Part shown: positions 1 through 4,733 of the stretch, in pieces
Layout: every line of letters starts with the position of its first letter
Numbering within the stretch: the first letter of the stretch is position 1
Source: CALJIC01 sp039805565
GTDB lineage: Bacteria; Chloroflexota; Chloroflexia; Chloroflexales; Roseiflexaceae
Assembly: GCA_039805565.1 (NCBI GenBank)
Contig: JBDLTZ010000269.1
Location: 1-5,726, forward strand
Length of the DNA stretch: 5,726 nt
Direction of reading: 5' to 3'
Made by a program: the position numbers and the translations under genes
The notes under the pieces: generated by a model
Database searches by the model: none
The model's input: only the letters and a program-made list of their open reading frames with translations
Told to the model about the DNA's origin: nothing

Positions 1-198
1 GACCTGCGGAGTGCGCTGGGGGCGCTGCTGAACGGCGGGGCCGACACACTAGCGGTGCTGGACGAGGGCGGCGTGGAGGTGGCGCGGCTCGGCTTCGAGG
101 AGATCCGCGGCGCCGTGTCGCCCGAGCGGCTGAGCCCCCTAGCTGCCGTGGGCACTGGTCTTGCTGGAACCCGCGCGTCCGGTCATTCGCTAACCTAG
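1..198 (+). CDS. Osmoprotectant (glycine betaine/choline-type) ABC transporter ATP-binding protein, C-terminal end (partial)
   Basis: Frame 1 is open from the left edge to a TAG at 196-198, giving the last 65 residues of a protein that starts outside the window. The segment reads like the end of a CBS domain: an amphipathic helix (residues 2-12), a GADTLAVLD strand, a short turn, then a second strand and helix (RLGFEEIRGAV). OpuCA/ProV-type ATPases carry C-terminal CBS domains that act as ionic-strength sensors controlling compatible-solute import. The next gene on the same strand is an OpuCB-type permease, which supports the assignment. The nucleotide-binding domain itself is not visible, so the ATPase call rests on the CBS fragment plus context. 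The final ~20 residues, rich in Ala, Gly, Ser and Pro, do not look conserved. A stand-alone CBS protein is the main alternative. Confidence 0.6.
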   Translation, partial: DLRSALGALLNGGADTLAVLDEGGVEVARLGFEEIRGAVSPERLSPLAAVGTGLAGTRASGHSLT

Positions 199-298
199 AA
201 ATAAGGACGCGGCGATCAACCAGGGGATGCAGACCGCGCTCGAGACGATCAAGTCCACGGTCGAGGGGCGCGGCCGGTCGCGCGCCGCGCGGGCGTAG
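194..298 (+). pseudogene. Short coding-like remnant between ABC transporter genes (possible C-terminal tail of a lost gene)
   Basis: A frame open from just after a TAA at 191-193 to TAG at 296-298 encodes a 34-residue stretch whose middle (DAAINQGMQTALETIKSTVE) looks like a genuine amphipathic helix followed by an Arg-rich tail. The composition is not that of random GC-rich noise. It resembles in style the C-terminal helix of small alpha/beta proteins such as the SRPBCC family, but that comparison is from memory and weak. There is no upstream start with a ribosome site: the only ATG (227) would leave 23 residues. I read it as the 3' end of a gene whose 5' part has been deleted. A tiny real ORF or chance reading frame remains possible. 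Confidence 0.3.
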
Positions 299-317
299 CG
301 CGGGCGTCAGAGGCTCG

Positions 318-330
318 GAGGGCGACCCTC
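318..330. repeat. Small GC hairpin in ABC operon gap
   Basis: GAGGG-cga-CCCTC forms a perfect 5-bp stem with a 3-nt loop, 20 bp after the remnant's stop codon. It shares the GAGGGCG half-site with the larger hairpin at 380-398. There is no following T-run, so a classical rho-independent terminator is not supported. Confidence 0.35.
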
Positions 331-358
331 TCCAAGCATTGCCTTGCAGAGCCGAAGG

Positions 359-399
359 CCCCGAACCTCGTGAGGGATGGGGAGGGCGCAGCCCTCCCT
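359..399 (+). promoter_or_regulatory. Two overlapping stem-loops ahead of the permease start
   Basis: Two structures compete for the same bases. The first pairs CCCC (359-362) with GGGG (379-382) and CCTC (366-369) with GAGG (372-375). The second pairs GGGAGGGC (380-387) with GCCCTCCC (391-398), a perfect 8-bp stem with a GCA loop. They share positions 380-382, so they cannot both form fully. The second hairpin ends 8 nt before the preferred permease ATG at 407, and no normal Shine-Dalgarno sits in between. The pairing is directly visible; a role in translation or transcript processing is inference. Confidence 0.35.
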
Positions 400-406
400 C
401 AACAGT

Positions 407-1033
407 ATGACCTACCTGCTGAGTAATCCGGATGCTGTCTGGCGGCGCTTCGTCGAGCACCTGGCGCTCACCGCCACAGCCCTGGCGCTCGCGCTGCTGA
501 TCGCGCTCCCGCTGGGCCTGCTGATCGCCCGCATACCGCGGCTGCGCGGGGTGGTGCTCGGCGTGCTGGGCGTGGTGTACACCATCCCCAGCCTCTCGCT
601 GTTCGTGCTGCTCATCCCGCTGATGGGCCTGGGCTTCTGGCCGGCGGTCACGGCGCTGGTGGCCTACGCCCAGATCGTGCTGGTGCGTAACGTCCTGCTG
701 GGCCTCACGGGTGTTGAGCCGGCGGTGGTCGAGGCGGCGCGCGGCATGGGCATGAGCAGCTGGCAGCGCCTCACACGGGTCGAGCTGCCGCTGGCGCTGC
801 CGCTGATCACGGCGGGCGTGCGCGTCGCGACCCTCTCGATTATTGGGATCGGCACGATCGCGGCCTACATCAACGCCGGGGGCCTCGGGCGGCTGCTGTT
901 TGAGGGGGTCACCACCGGCAACCCGCAGAAGATCGTCGCCGGCGCGCTGGCCGTCTCGGCGCTGGCCGTGGGCGCGAACCTGCTGCTGTGGCTGGCCGAG
1001 CGGCGCGCGATGCGGGCGGCGTACGGTGGCTAG
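407..1033 (+). CDS. opuCB: Osmoprotectant ABC transporter permease (OpuCB/ProW type)
   Basis: Inner-membrane permease of the binding-protein-dependent transport family, predicted to import glycine betaine, choline or a related compatible solute with the ATPase encoded upstream. The 208 residues contain about five membrane segments (approximately 17-40, 49-71, 76-98, 133-155, 175-197). Family hallmarks are the VYTIPSLSLFVLL segment (57-69), the EAA loop for ATPase docking (EAARGMGM from 109, with LPLALP at 127-132), and the IGTIAAYINAGGLG signature (148-161). B. subtilis OpuCB has about 217 residues, so the gene appears full length. Start: ATG 407 is chosen because homologues begin near this point; ATG 377 is in frame but adds ten unconserved residues overlapping a hairpin and follows a TGA at 371-373 almost directly. 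The gap of 208 bp from the ATPase gene is unusually large for this operon type. The second permease and substrate-binding genes usually found in OpuC operons are not downstream here. Yeh/Osm-type permeases are a close alternative. Confidence 0.88.
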   Translation: MTYLLSNPDAVWRRFVEHLALTATALALALLIALPLGLLIARIPRLRGVVLGVLGVVYTIPSLSLFVLLIPLMGLGFWPAVTALVAYAQIVLVRNVLLGLTGVEPAVVEAARGMGMSSWQRLTRVELPLALPLITAGVRVATLSIIGIGTIAAYINAGGLGRLLFEGVTTGNPQKIVAGALAVSALAVGANLLLWLAERRAMRAAYGG

Positions 1034-2017
1034 CTACTGTACCGTCAGGTTCCCCAGCTTCGGCACGGCCGCCACCCACACCTGGCCCTGGTTCATCTGT
1101 ACCTCACCGCCGTCGGCGTAGAAGAAGCGCAGCGGCGCCTCGGCCGTCTCCTTACGCCAGGTCACATCGCGCGCCAGGCCGTCCTGGAACAGCACCCCCG
1201 GCCCTGAGCCCACCACATCCTGCTCGATGCGCCCCTTGGTGTCGCCGGCGATCTTGCGCTCCTGCACCTCGATCACCACCACGTTCCTCGCGCTGAGCTG
1301 CTGGCCCGTGGCGCCGTCCACCGCCGCCTTGCCGCGCCGCAGCCGCAGGTAGCTGTTGCTGGCCGGGTCGTACGTCCAGCCGGCGCTGTCCTGTTTGTAG
1401 AGGAAGTAGTAGGTCAGCGACTGCCCGGCCGGGCGCTGCTCGGGCGGGGCCTCGGGCTTGAGCACGAAGCCGAGCTCAGGGTTGGCGTACTCCACGGTGC
1501 CGAGCTTCTCGGCTGCCTGCTGGAGCACTGCGGTGCTTGTGAACAGGTTGTGCGGGGCCGAGCGGCGCTTGCTGCGCGTGAAGTAGCTCCCGCCGCCGCG
1601 GTGCAGCGCATCGAGGTTCACGAGCCGGTCGGTGCTCTCTGCCAGCTTGAGGCCCTGCGGCGAGCCGCCGGCGTGCGCGTAGATGCCCTGGTACCCCATC
1701 GCCCACTGGACGAAGTACAGCCGCGCGCTGCGCACCGGGCCGATCTGGGCGGCCTCAGGGCTCACGCCGGGGGCGTAGACTGCCATGAAGCGCGTGATGC
1801 CGAACTCCGCCAGCGCCTCGTACACCACCGCCGCCTTGTCCAGCCCGATCTGCGGGTAGGCGCGCGGGTGGTTGTCGATCATGACCACGAACGGTCGCCG
1901 GGTGACGGTGCCGCGCTCGATTGTGGGCGCGGGGGCGGCGGGCGCGGCGTGGGCGGGCAGCGCAGCGAGGAGGGCGGCGGCCACCAGGGCCAGCGCGAGG
2001 GTGCGTCTCAGCGGCAT
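1034..2017 (-). CDS. Secreted DUF3048 (YerB-like) domain protein
   Basis: The 327-residue product has a Sec signal peptide: MPLRR, then a hydrophobic run (residues 6-20) and an AHA|AP cleavage site near residue 24. The mature part carries the DUF3048 N-terminal signature: RPFVVMIDNHPRAYPQIGLD (41-60), VYEALAEFGITRFMAVY (65-81), GPVRSAR (93-99), and HAGGSPQG followed by the TRSKRRSAPHNLFTS segment. A C-terminal domain follows a Pro-rich linker (LKPEAPPEQRPAGQ). B. subtilis YerB, a relative, is a lipoprotein of unclear function. This protein has no lipobox cysteine, so it is predicted to be released or periplasmic-like rather than lipid-anchored. Start: ATG at 2017 is preceded by AAAGGA with a 7-8-nt spacer; the frame stays open upstream to 2320 but that extension is low-complexity Arg/Ser/Pro sequence lying across the promoter. 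The gene is convergent with the permease, with directly abutting stop codons. The family is secure; the biochemical role is unknown. Confidence 0.88.
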   Translation of the reverse strand: MPLRRTLALALVAAALLAALPAHAAPAAPAPTIERGTVTRRPFVVMIDNHPRAYPQIGLDKAAVVYEALAEFGITRFMAVYAPGVSPEAAQIGPVRSARLYFVQWAMGYQGIYAHAGGSPQGLKLAESTDRLVNLDALHRGGGSYFTRSKRRSAPHNLFTSTAVLQQAAEKLGTVEYANPELGFVLKPEAPPEQRPAGQSLTYYFLYKQDSAGWTYDPASNSYLRLRRGKAAVDGATGQQLSARNVVVIEVQERKIAGDTKGRIEQDVVGSGPGVLFQDGLARDVTWRKETAEAPLRFFYADGGEVQMNQGQVWVAAVPKLGNLTVQ

Positions 2018-2054
2018 GAACAGTCCTTTGGCACTCTGTGGATGTGGCGGCGCG

Positions 2055-2083
2055 ATGGTACCATAGCTCAGGGAGGGCGACAA
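2055..2083 (-). promoter_or_regulatory. Sigma70-type promoter for the DUF3048 gene (extended -10)
   Basis: Read on the minus strand: TTGTCG (2083-2078) as -35, a 17-nt spacer, then TACCAT (2060-2055) as -10, immediately preceded by TGG (2063-2061) to give an extended -10. The expected start of transcription, near 2048, leaves a leader of about 30 nt containing the AAAGGA ribosome site. Spacing and elements agree, although the -35 matches only four of six consensus bases. Confidence 0.55.
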
Positions 2084-2089
2084 GTGTGT

Positions 2090-2117
2090 GACCGACGACC
2101 GATGGCCGACGGCCGAC
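2090..2117. repeat. Four tandem copies of a 7-bp unit (RRCCGAY)
   Basis: Contiguous heptamers GACCGAC, GACCGAT, GGCCGAC, GGCCGAC. They lie just upstream of the DUF3048 promoter -35 element, in the 232-bp gap between this gene and the TerB-like gene. The repeat may be a simple-sequence slippage product or a binding site; nothing in the sequence decides between them. The rest of the gap (2118-2249) contains only short GC dyads and no gene I can support. Confidence 0.55.
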
Positions 2118-2249
2118 GTCAGGGTGAGGCCGGGCAGGGCCGCTTGCGCGGAGGCGCGCTGTGCTCGGGCGGCGTCCTGCTGTTCCAGCTCACCGCTTTT
2201 CCTACGCGTGCGTCCAGTTGGCCTGTGGGGCCACGGCCGGTCCCCGGCG

Positions 2250-2681
2250 TCACTGCGGGAAGACCGATAGGTCTGAGGCGAGTCCCGGCGTGCGCCGGGC
2301 GGCGTCGAGCTCCTGCGCACTCAGTCCCAGCGCGGCCACAGCCATCTCGGCGAACGCGGGGTGCGCGGCGTGCTCGCCGCAGGCCGCGCGCCCGACGAGG
2401 GTGAGCGCCAGGCAGAGCTTCTGGCCCTGGTTGAGCAGGCCGGCGAGCTCCGCCAGCAGCGTGTCGTCGGGCGCGTCGCGCAGGGAGCGCTCTGCGCGCG
2501 TCAGCAGGTCCATGTCGTAGTCGATTCCGTGGCGCGGCAGGAACTCTGCCAGGCCGCCCCCCGGCTCGGCGCGGTAGACGCTCTTGGCGCCCGCGAGGCG
2601 CCCGAGCGCGGCCACGAACCCCGCCGCGGGGGTCAGCGAATCTGGCGGGTAGGTAGCATCAAGCTCGGCCCACGATCCCAT
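2250..2681 (-). CDS. Hypothetical small helical protein, weakly TerB-like
   Basis: A 143-residue soluble protein that I do not recognise with confidence. It appears almost entirely alpha-helical, with no signal peptide or membrane segment. Residues 84-126 (from NQGQKLCLALTLVGRAACGE through AFAEMAVAALGLSAQELDA) have the pattern of TerB-like domains: a helix with a small acidic turn, then a helix ending in LGLS-x-x-E. The usual metal-binding acidic residues of TerB are not clearly present, so this is a resemblance, not an assignment. Start: ATG 2681 has GGAGG six bases upstream; the upstream in-frame ATG at 2759 would overlap the preceding gene and add unconserved-looking sequence. The gene lies 29 bp downstream of the membrane-protein gene on the same strand, so the two are probably co-transcribed. 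A GC stem (GCCGG/CCGGC, 2236-2248) follows the stop but lacks a U-run. Confidence 0.72.
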   Translation of the reverse strand: MGSWAELDATYPPDSLTPAAGFVAALGRLAGAKSVYRAEPGGGLAEFLPRHGIDYDMDLLTRAERSLRDAPDDTLLAELAGLLNQGQKLCLALTLVGRAACGEHAAHPAFAEMAVAALGLSAQELDAARRTPGLASDLSVFPQ

Positions 2682-2710
2682 AGCTCGCCTCCGACAAGAG
2701 GGTGCGTCAC

Positions 2711-3115
2711 CTAATCGACGATCGACTGGGTCAGAAGATACCATAGCATACCGAACCACAGCGTGTAGGCGAGGCCGGCGGCCGCAGCAAGGGCTACGGC
2801 GACTGTGGCGAGACGCGATACGATGGTGCTCGCCCCTCGCCCTACCAGCATGCGGCGGGCTGCTGGTCTATCGAGGGCGAGCAGCACGATGTGGCCCGCC
2901 AAGGCCACGGCCAGGAGGGTAGCCGCCCACGTCCACACGGGCTCCGGCAGGCCGGCTGCCCACGGCACGAGGCTGCCGGCGTTCGAGCTTGTCGGGGTGA
3001 ACGCTGGGTCGCGCCGGGGAGAGATGGCGTACAGCAGGGCGCCTGCGGCGATCAGGAGCCCGAACACGACCACGGAGCTGCGCCGGATGAGCGCTGAGTA
3101 GCGCGAGCGCTCCAT
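2711..3115 (-). CDS. Hypothetical three-helix integral membrane protein
   Basis: A 134-residue protein of unrecognised family with three predicted membrane helices: residues 13-31, 60-81 and 102-127. Positive residues cluster at the N-terminus (RSRYSALIRRSS) and in the loop between helices 2 and 3 (DRPAARRMLVGRG), predicting N-terminus in, loop 32-59 outside, and C-terminus outside. There is no catalytic motif and no cysteine. Start: ATG 3115 is set by a near-perfect ribosome site, AAGGAGGTG, five bases upstream; the frame continues open to 3247 but without a comparable site. It heads a two-gene unit with the TerB-like gene 29 bp downstream and is divergent from the cation diffusion facilitator. 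A joint role with that partner (membrane anchor plus cytosolic helical protein) is inference only. Confidence 0.75.
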   Translation of the reverse strand: MERSRYSALIRRSSVVVFGLLIAAGALLYAISPRRDPAFTPTSSNAGSLVPWAAGLPEPVWTWAATLLAVALAGHIVLLALDRPAARRMLVGRGASTIVSRLATVAVALAAAAGLAYTLWFGMLWYLLTQSIVD

Positions 3116-3120
3116 GCTCT

Positions 3121-3129
3121 CACCTCCTT
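3121..3129 (-). promoter_or_regulatory. Near-perfect Shine-Dalgarno deciding the membrane-protein start
   Basis: AAGGAGGTG on the minus strand lies five bases before ATG 3115. It is the strongest ribosome site in the window and excludes upstream in-frame starts such as 3247. Confidence 0.75.
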
Positions 3130-3131
3130 GT

Positions 3132-3169
3132 ATCATAACGGGTGTGTGAGGCGATCGGCGTGCGATCGG
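3132..3169 (-). promoter_or_regulatory. Candidate proximal promoter with one-turn direct repeat over the -35 position
   Basis: Minus strand: TATGAT (3137-3132, five of six -10 consensus bases) lies just upstream of the ribosome site, implying a very short leader. No -35 consensus is present at 3160-3155. That position is instead covered by a direct repeat, CCGATCGC-acg-CCGATCGC (3169-3151), whose copies are 11 bp apart start to start, about one helical turn. A poor -35 overlapped by tandem half-sites is the arrangement expected for an activator-dependent promoter. The sequences are certain; the function is inference. Confidence 0.35.
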
Positions 3170-3237
3170 TGGTGTGACGATAGCAGGCGACGTATGAGCA
3201 GCACCATGATGGGCGGCTGAGATCTGCGTACACCCCA

Positions 3238-3246
3238 ATGATAGCA
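3238..3246 (-). promoter_or_regulatory. Candidate distal extended -10 promoter for the membrane/TerB-like operon
   Basis: Minus strand TGC-TATCAT (3246-3238) is an extended -10 with five of six consensus bases. There is no convincing -35, which extended -10 promoters can tolerate. It would give a leader of about 115 nt before ATG 3115. Confidence 0.35.
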
Positions 3247-3309
3247 CCGCGTGTGCGGCGCAGTCTCGTGAGCCTCAGGCGGGCCGACGGGCAGGTCTGG
3301 AGTGGGAAA

Positions 3310-3331
3310 ATGGCGCATTATCCATGGCGCC
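3310..3331. promoter_or_regulatory. Operator-like 20-bp dyad with overlapping direct repeat
   Basis: GGCGC (3312-3316), ten bases, GCGCC (3327-3331) form a 20-bp interrupted palindrome. ATGGCGC also occurs as a direct repeat at 3310-3316 and 3324-3330. The AT-rich centre contains GATAAT on the minus strand (3322-3317), a possible -10. Its placement between divergent genes, one a metal exporter, suits a repressor site; no known operator consensus is recognised. Confidence 0.3.
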
Positions 3332-3455
3332 CGTTCGCACTCGCTGGAAGGCGACGCTCGGGCTAGCGCAATGTGCAGGGCCTGCTATGAGACTGTGGTA
3401 CGCTCGATGCAATCTCTGAGGCGGTACAGCTGTGCGGTACGGACGAGGAGCGCGT

Positions 3456-4676
3456 ATGCAGATGCATGATACCGGAGGGAAGCACGACTACGTGGGCGCG
3501 GCACGCAGCCACGAGCACGAGCACGACGGCCACGAGCACGACGGCCACGAGCACGACGGCCACAAGCACGACGGCCACAAGCACGACGGCCACGAGCGCG
3601 ACGGCCACGAGCACGACGGCCACGAGCGCGACGGCCACGAGCACGGCGACCACGAGCACGACGGCCACGAGCACGACGGCCACGAGCACGGCGGGATCTG
3701 GGGCCTACTCGGCGGCATCTTCCACTTCCACGGCCACGGCGACGAGCGCAGCGCCCTGGCGTCAGACCCGGCGGCGGCCACGGAGGAGGGCATCCGCACC
3801 ATCTGGCTGGCACTCGGGGCGCTCGGGCTCACCACCCTCCTGCAGCTGGCGATCGTCGTCTGGAGCGGCAGCGTGGCCCTGCTGGCGGACACCATCCACA
3901 ATCTGGTTGACGCGCTGAACTCCATCCCGCTGCTGCTGGCCTTCTACCTCGCGCGTCGGGCGGCCAACCGGCGCTACACCTACGGCTACGGCAAGGCCGA
4001 GGACGTGGCGGGCATCTTCATCGTTCTCTCAATCGCCGTGAGCGCCGGCGTGATCTTCTGGGAGTCGATCCAGAAGCTGCTGTCACCCGAGCCGATCGCC
4101 AACGTCTGGTGGGTGGCAGCGGCCGCGCTGGTGGGCTTCATCGGCAACGAGACGGTGGCGTGGTTCCAGATCCGCACCGGGCGGCGCATCGGCTCAGCCG
4201 CGATGGTGGCGGACGGCACGCACGCCCGGACAGACGGGCTCACCTCGCTGGCGGTGCTGCCCGCGGCCGCTGGCTCGGCGCTCGGGTACCCGATCGTAGA
4301 CCCGATCGTCGGGCTGCTGATCGGCGTGACGATCCTGTTCATCGCCAAGGACGCCGTGCTGACGATCTGGTATCGGCTGATGGACGCGGTGGACCCGGCG
4401 ATCGTGGAGGGGGCCGAGCGGGCGGCGGCGAGCGTGGCGGGTGTGCAGCGGGTGCACGACGTGCGGGCGCGGTGGGTGGGGCACCAGCTGCACGCGGACC
4501 TGGCGATCATCGTAGACGAGGACCTGCCGACCCGCGAGAGTCACGGCATCGCGGAGGAGGTGCGGCACACGCTGCTACACGACCAGCGGCGCCTGGTGGT
4601 GGTGAACGTCCATGTGAACCCGTGCGGCCACGGGGGAGGGGACGCGCATGCGGCACTGGCGCACCACGCGGCTTAG
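3456..4676 (+). CDS. Cation diffusion facilitator (probable Zn2+-type exporter) with long His-rich N-terminal repeat
   Basis: Membrane antiporter predicted to expel divalent metal, most likely Zn2+, in exchange for protons. The 406 residues begin with a His-rich cytosolic region (repeat at 21-80, then FHFHGHGDE at 90-98). Six membrane helices follow (approximately 115-138, 142-166, 183-203, 215-237, 250-276, 281-304) and a C-terminal ferredoxin-like dimerisation domain (about 312-392). The transport site is visible as HxxxD in helix 2 (H148, D152) and HxxxD in helix 5 (H256, D260), the pattern associated with zinc-type members. RRYTYGYGKAEDVAG (172-186) is a family signature. The C-terminal domain has further ligand candidates (VHDVRAR, HQLHADL, ESHGIAEEV, NVHVNPCGH) and a His-rich tail. 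Start: ATG 3456 has GAGGAG five bases upstream; GTG 3432 is in frame but has no ribosome site. Typical bacterial members have about 300 residues; the excess is the N-terminal extension. It is divergent from a membrane-protein operon and convergent with the lyase gene. The exact metal is inferred. Confidence 0.93.
   Translation: MQMHDTGGKHDYVGAARSHEHEHDGHEHDGHEHDGHKHDGHKHDGHERDGHEHDGHERDGHEHGDHEHDGHEHDGHEHGGIWGLLGGIFHFHGHGDERSALASDPAAATEEGIRTIWLALGALGLTTLLQLAIVVWSGSVALLADTIHNLVDALNSIPLLLAFYLARRAANRRYTYGYGKAEDVAGIFIVLSIAVSAGVIFWESIQKLLSPEPIANVWWVAAAALVGFIGNETVAWFQIRTGRRIGSAAMVADGTHARTDGLTSLAVLPAAAGSALGYPIVDPIVGLLIGVTILFIAKDAVLTIWYRLMDAVDPAIVEGAERAAASVAGVQRVHDVRARWVGHQLHADLAIIVDEDLPTRESHGIAEEVRHTLLHDQRRLVVVNVHVNPCGHGGGDAHAALAHHAA
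3516..3695 (+). repeat. Twelve-unit, 15-bp in-frame tandem repeat encoding HEHDG-type pentapeptides
   Basis: The array is exactly 180 bp. Units 1, 2, 3, 7, 10 and 11 are identical (CACGAGCACGACGGC). Units 4 and 5 carry GAG to AAG (HKHDG), units 6 and 8 carry CAC to CGC (HERDG), unit 9 swaps the last two codons (HEHGD), and unit 12 ends HEHGG. Shared variants in neighbouring or alternate units point to duplication of single units and of a two-unit block. The period is a multiple of three, so gain or loss of units keeps the transporter in frame. His side chains every second or third residue would bind several metal ions. It is a coding repeat, not a CRISPR array: there are no spacers. Confidence 0.97.
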
Positions 4677-4693
4677 TGGCGCTGCAGGTGGGG

Positions 4694-4720
4694 GCGAGGG
4701 GGGGCGTAGCCCACCCTCGC
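4694..4720. terminator. Bidirectional hairpin terminator between convergent genes
   Basis: GCGAGGG-g-GGGC, loop GTA, GCCC-a-CCCTCGC: eleven base pairs with a single G/A mismatch. It lies in the 57-bp gap between the transporter stop (4676) and the lyase stop (4734), the expected place for a terminator serving both strands. There is no T-run on either side, so it may act by pausing, by rho, or only as an RNA-stabilising 3' end. Its GGGCGTAGCCC core matches the GGGCGCAGCCC core of the hairpin at 380-398. Confidence 0.6.
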
Positions 4721-4733
4721 AGGGGAGCAACAG

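Larger units (their letters stand above)
3116..3455. other. 340-bp divergent regulatory region
   Basis: There is no gene here that I can support. It separates the minus-strand membrane/TerB-like operon from the plus-strand metal transporter. Reading left to right it holds the ribosome site (3121-3129), a proximal -10 and direct repeat (3132-3169), a distal extended -10 (3238-3246), a 20-bp dyad (3312-3331), a GCAGG-g-CCTGC palindrome (3375-3385), and two weak plus-strand -10 candidates for the transporter: TGC-TATGAG (3383-3391) and TGG-TACGCT (3396-3404). Its length and density of symmetric motifs are unusual compared with the other, much tighter gaps in this window. Confidence 0.5.

Noticed and set aside
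2236..2248. Terminator after the TerB-like gene
   Set aside because: GCCGG-tcc-CCGGC is only a 5-bp stem without a T-run; such stems are common in this base composition.
2018..2320. N-terminal extension of the DUF3048 protein
   Set aside because: The frame is open but low-complexity, overlaps the promoter and heptamer repeat, and a signal peptide with a good ribosome site begins at 2017.
1550..2404. Long plus-strand frame opposite the DUF3048 gene
   Set aside because: Its composition is that of antisense GC-rich coding sequence and it crosses the promoter region and part of another gene.
3363..3689. Minus-strand open frame encoding a Val/Leu/Ala repeat protein opposite the His array
   Set aside because: The 15-bp unit has no stop codon in any frame, so every frame across it stays open. 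The sequence is antisense to a well-supported transporter gene and has no ribosome site.
3516..3695. Possible CRISPR array
   Set aside because: The units are contiguous 15-bp repeats with no spacers, in frame within a coding sequence.
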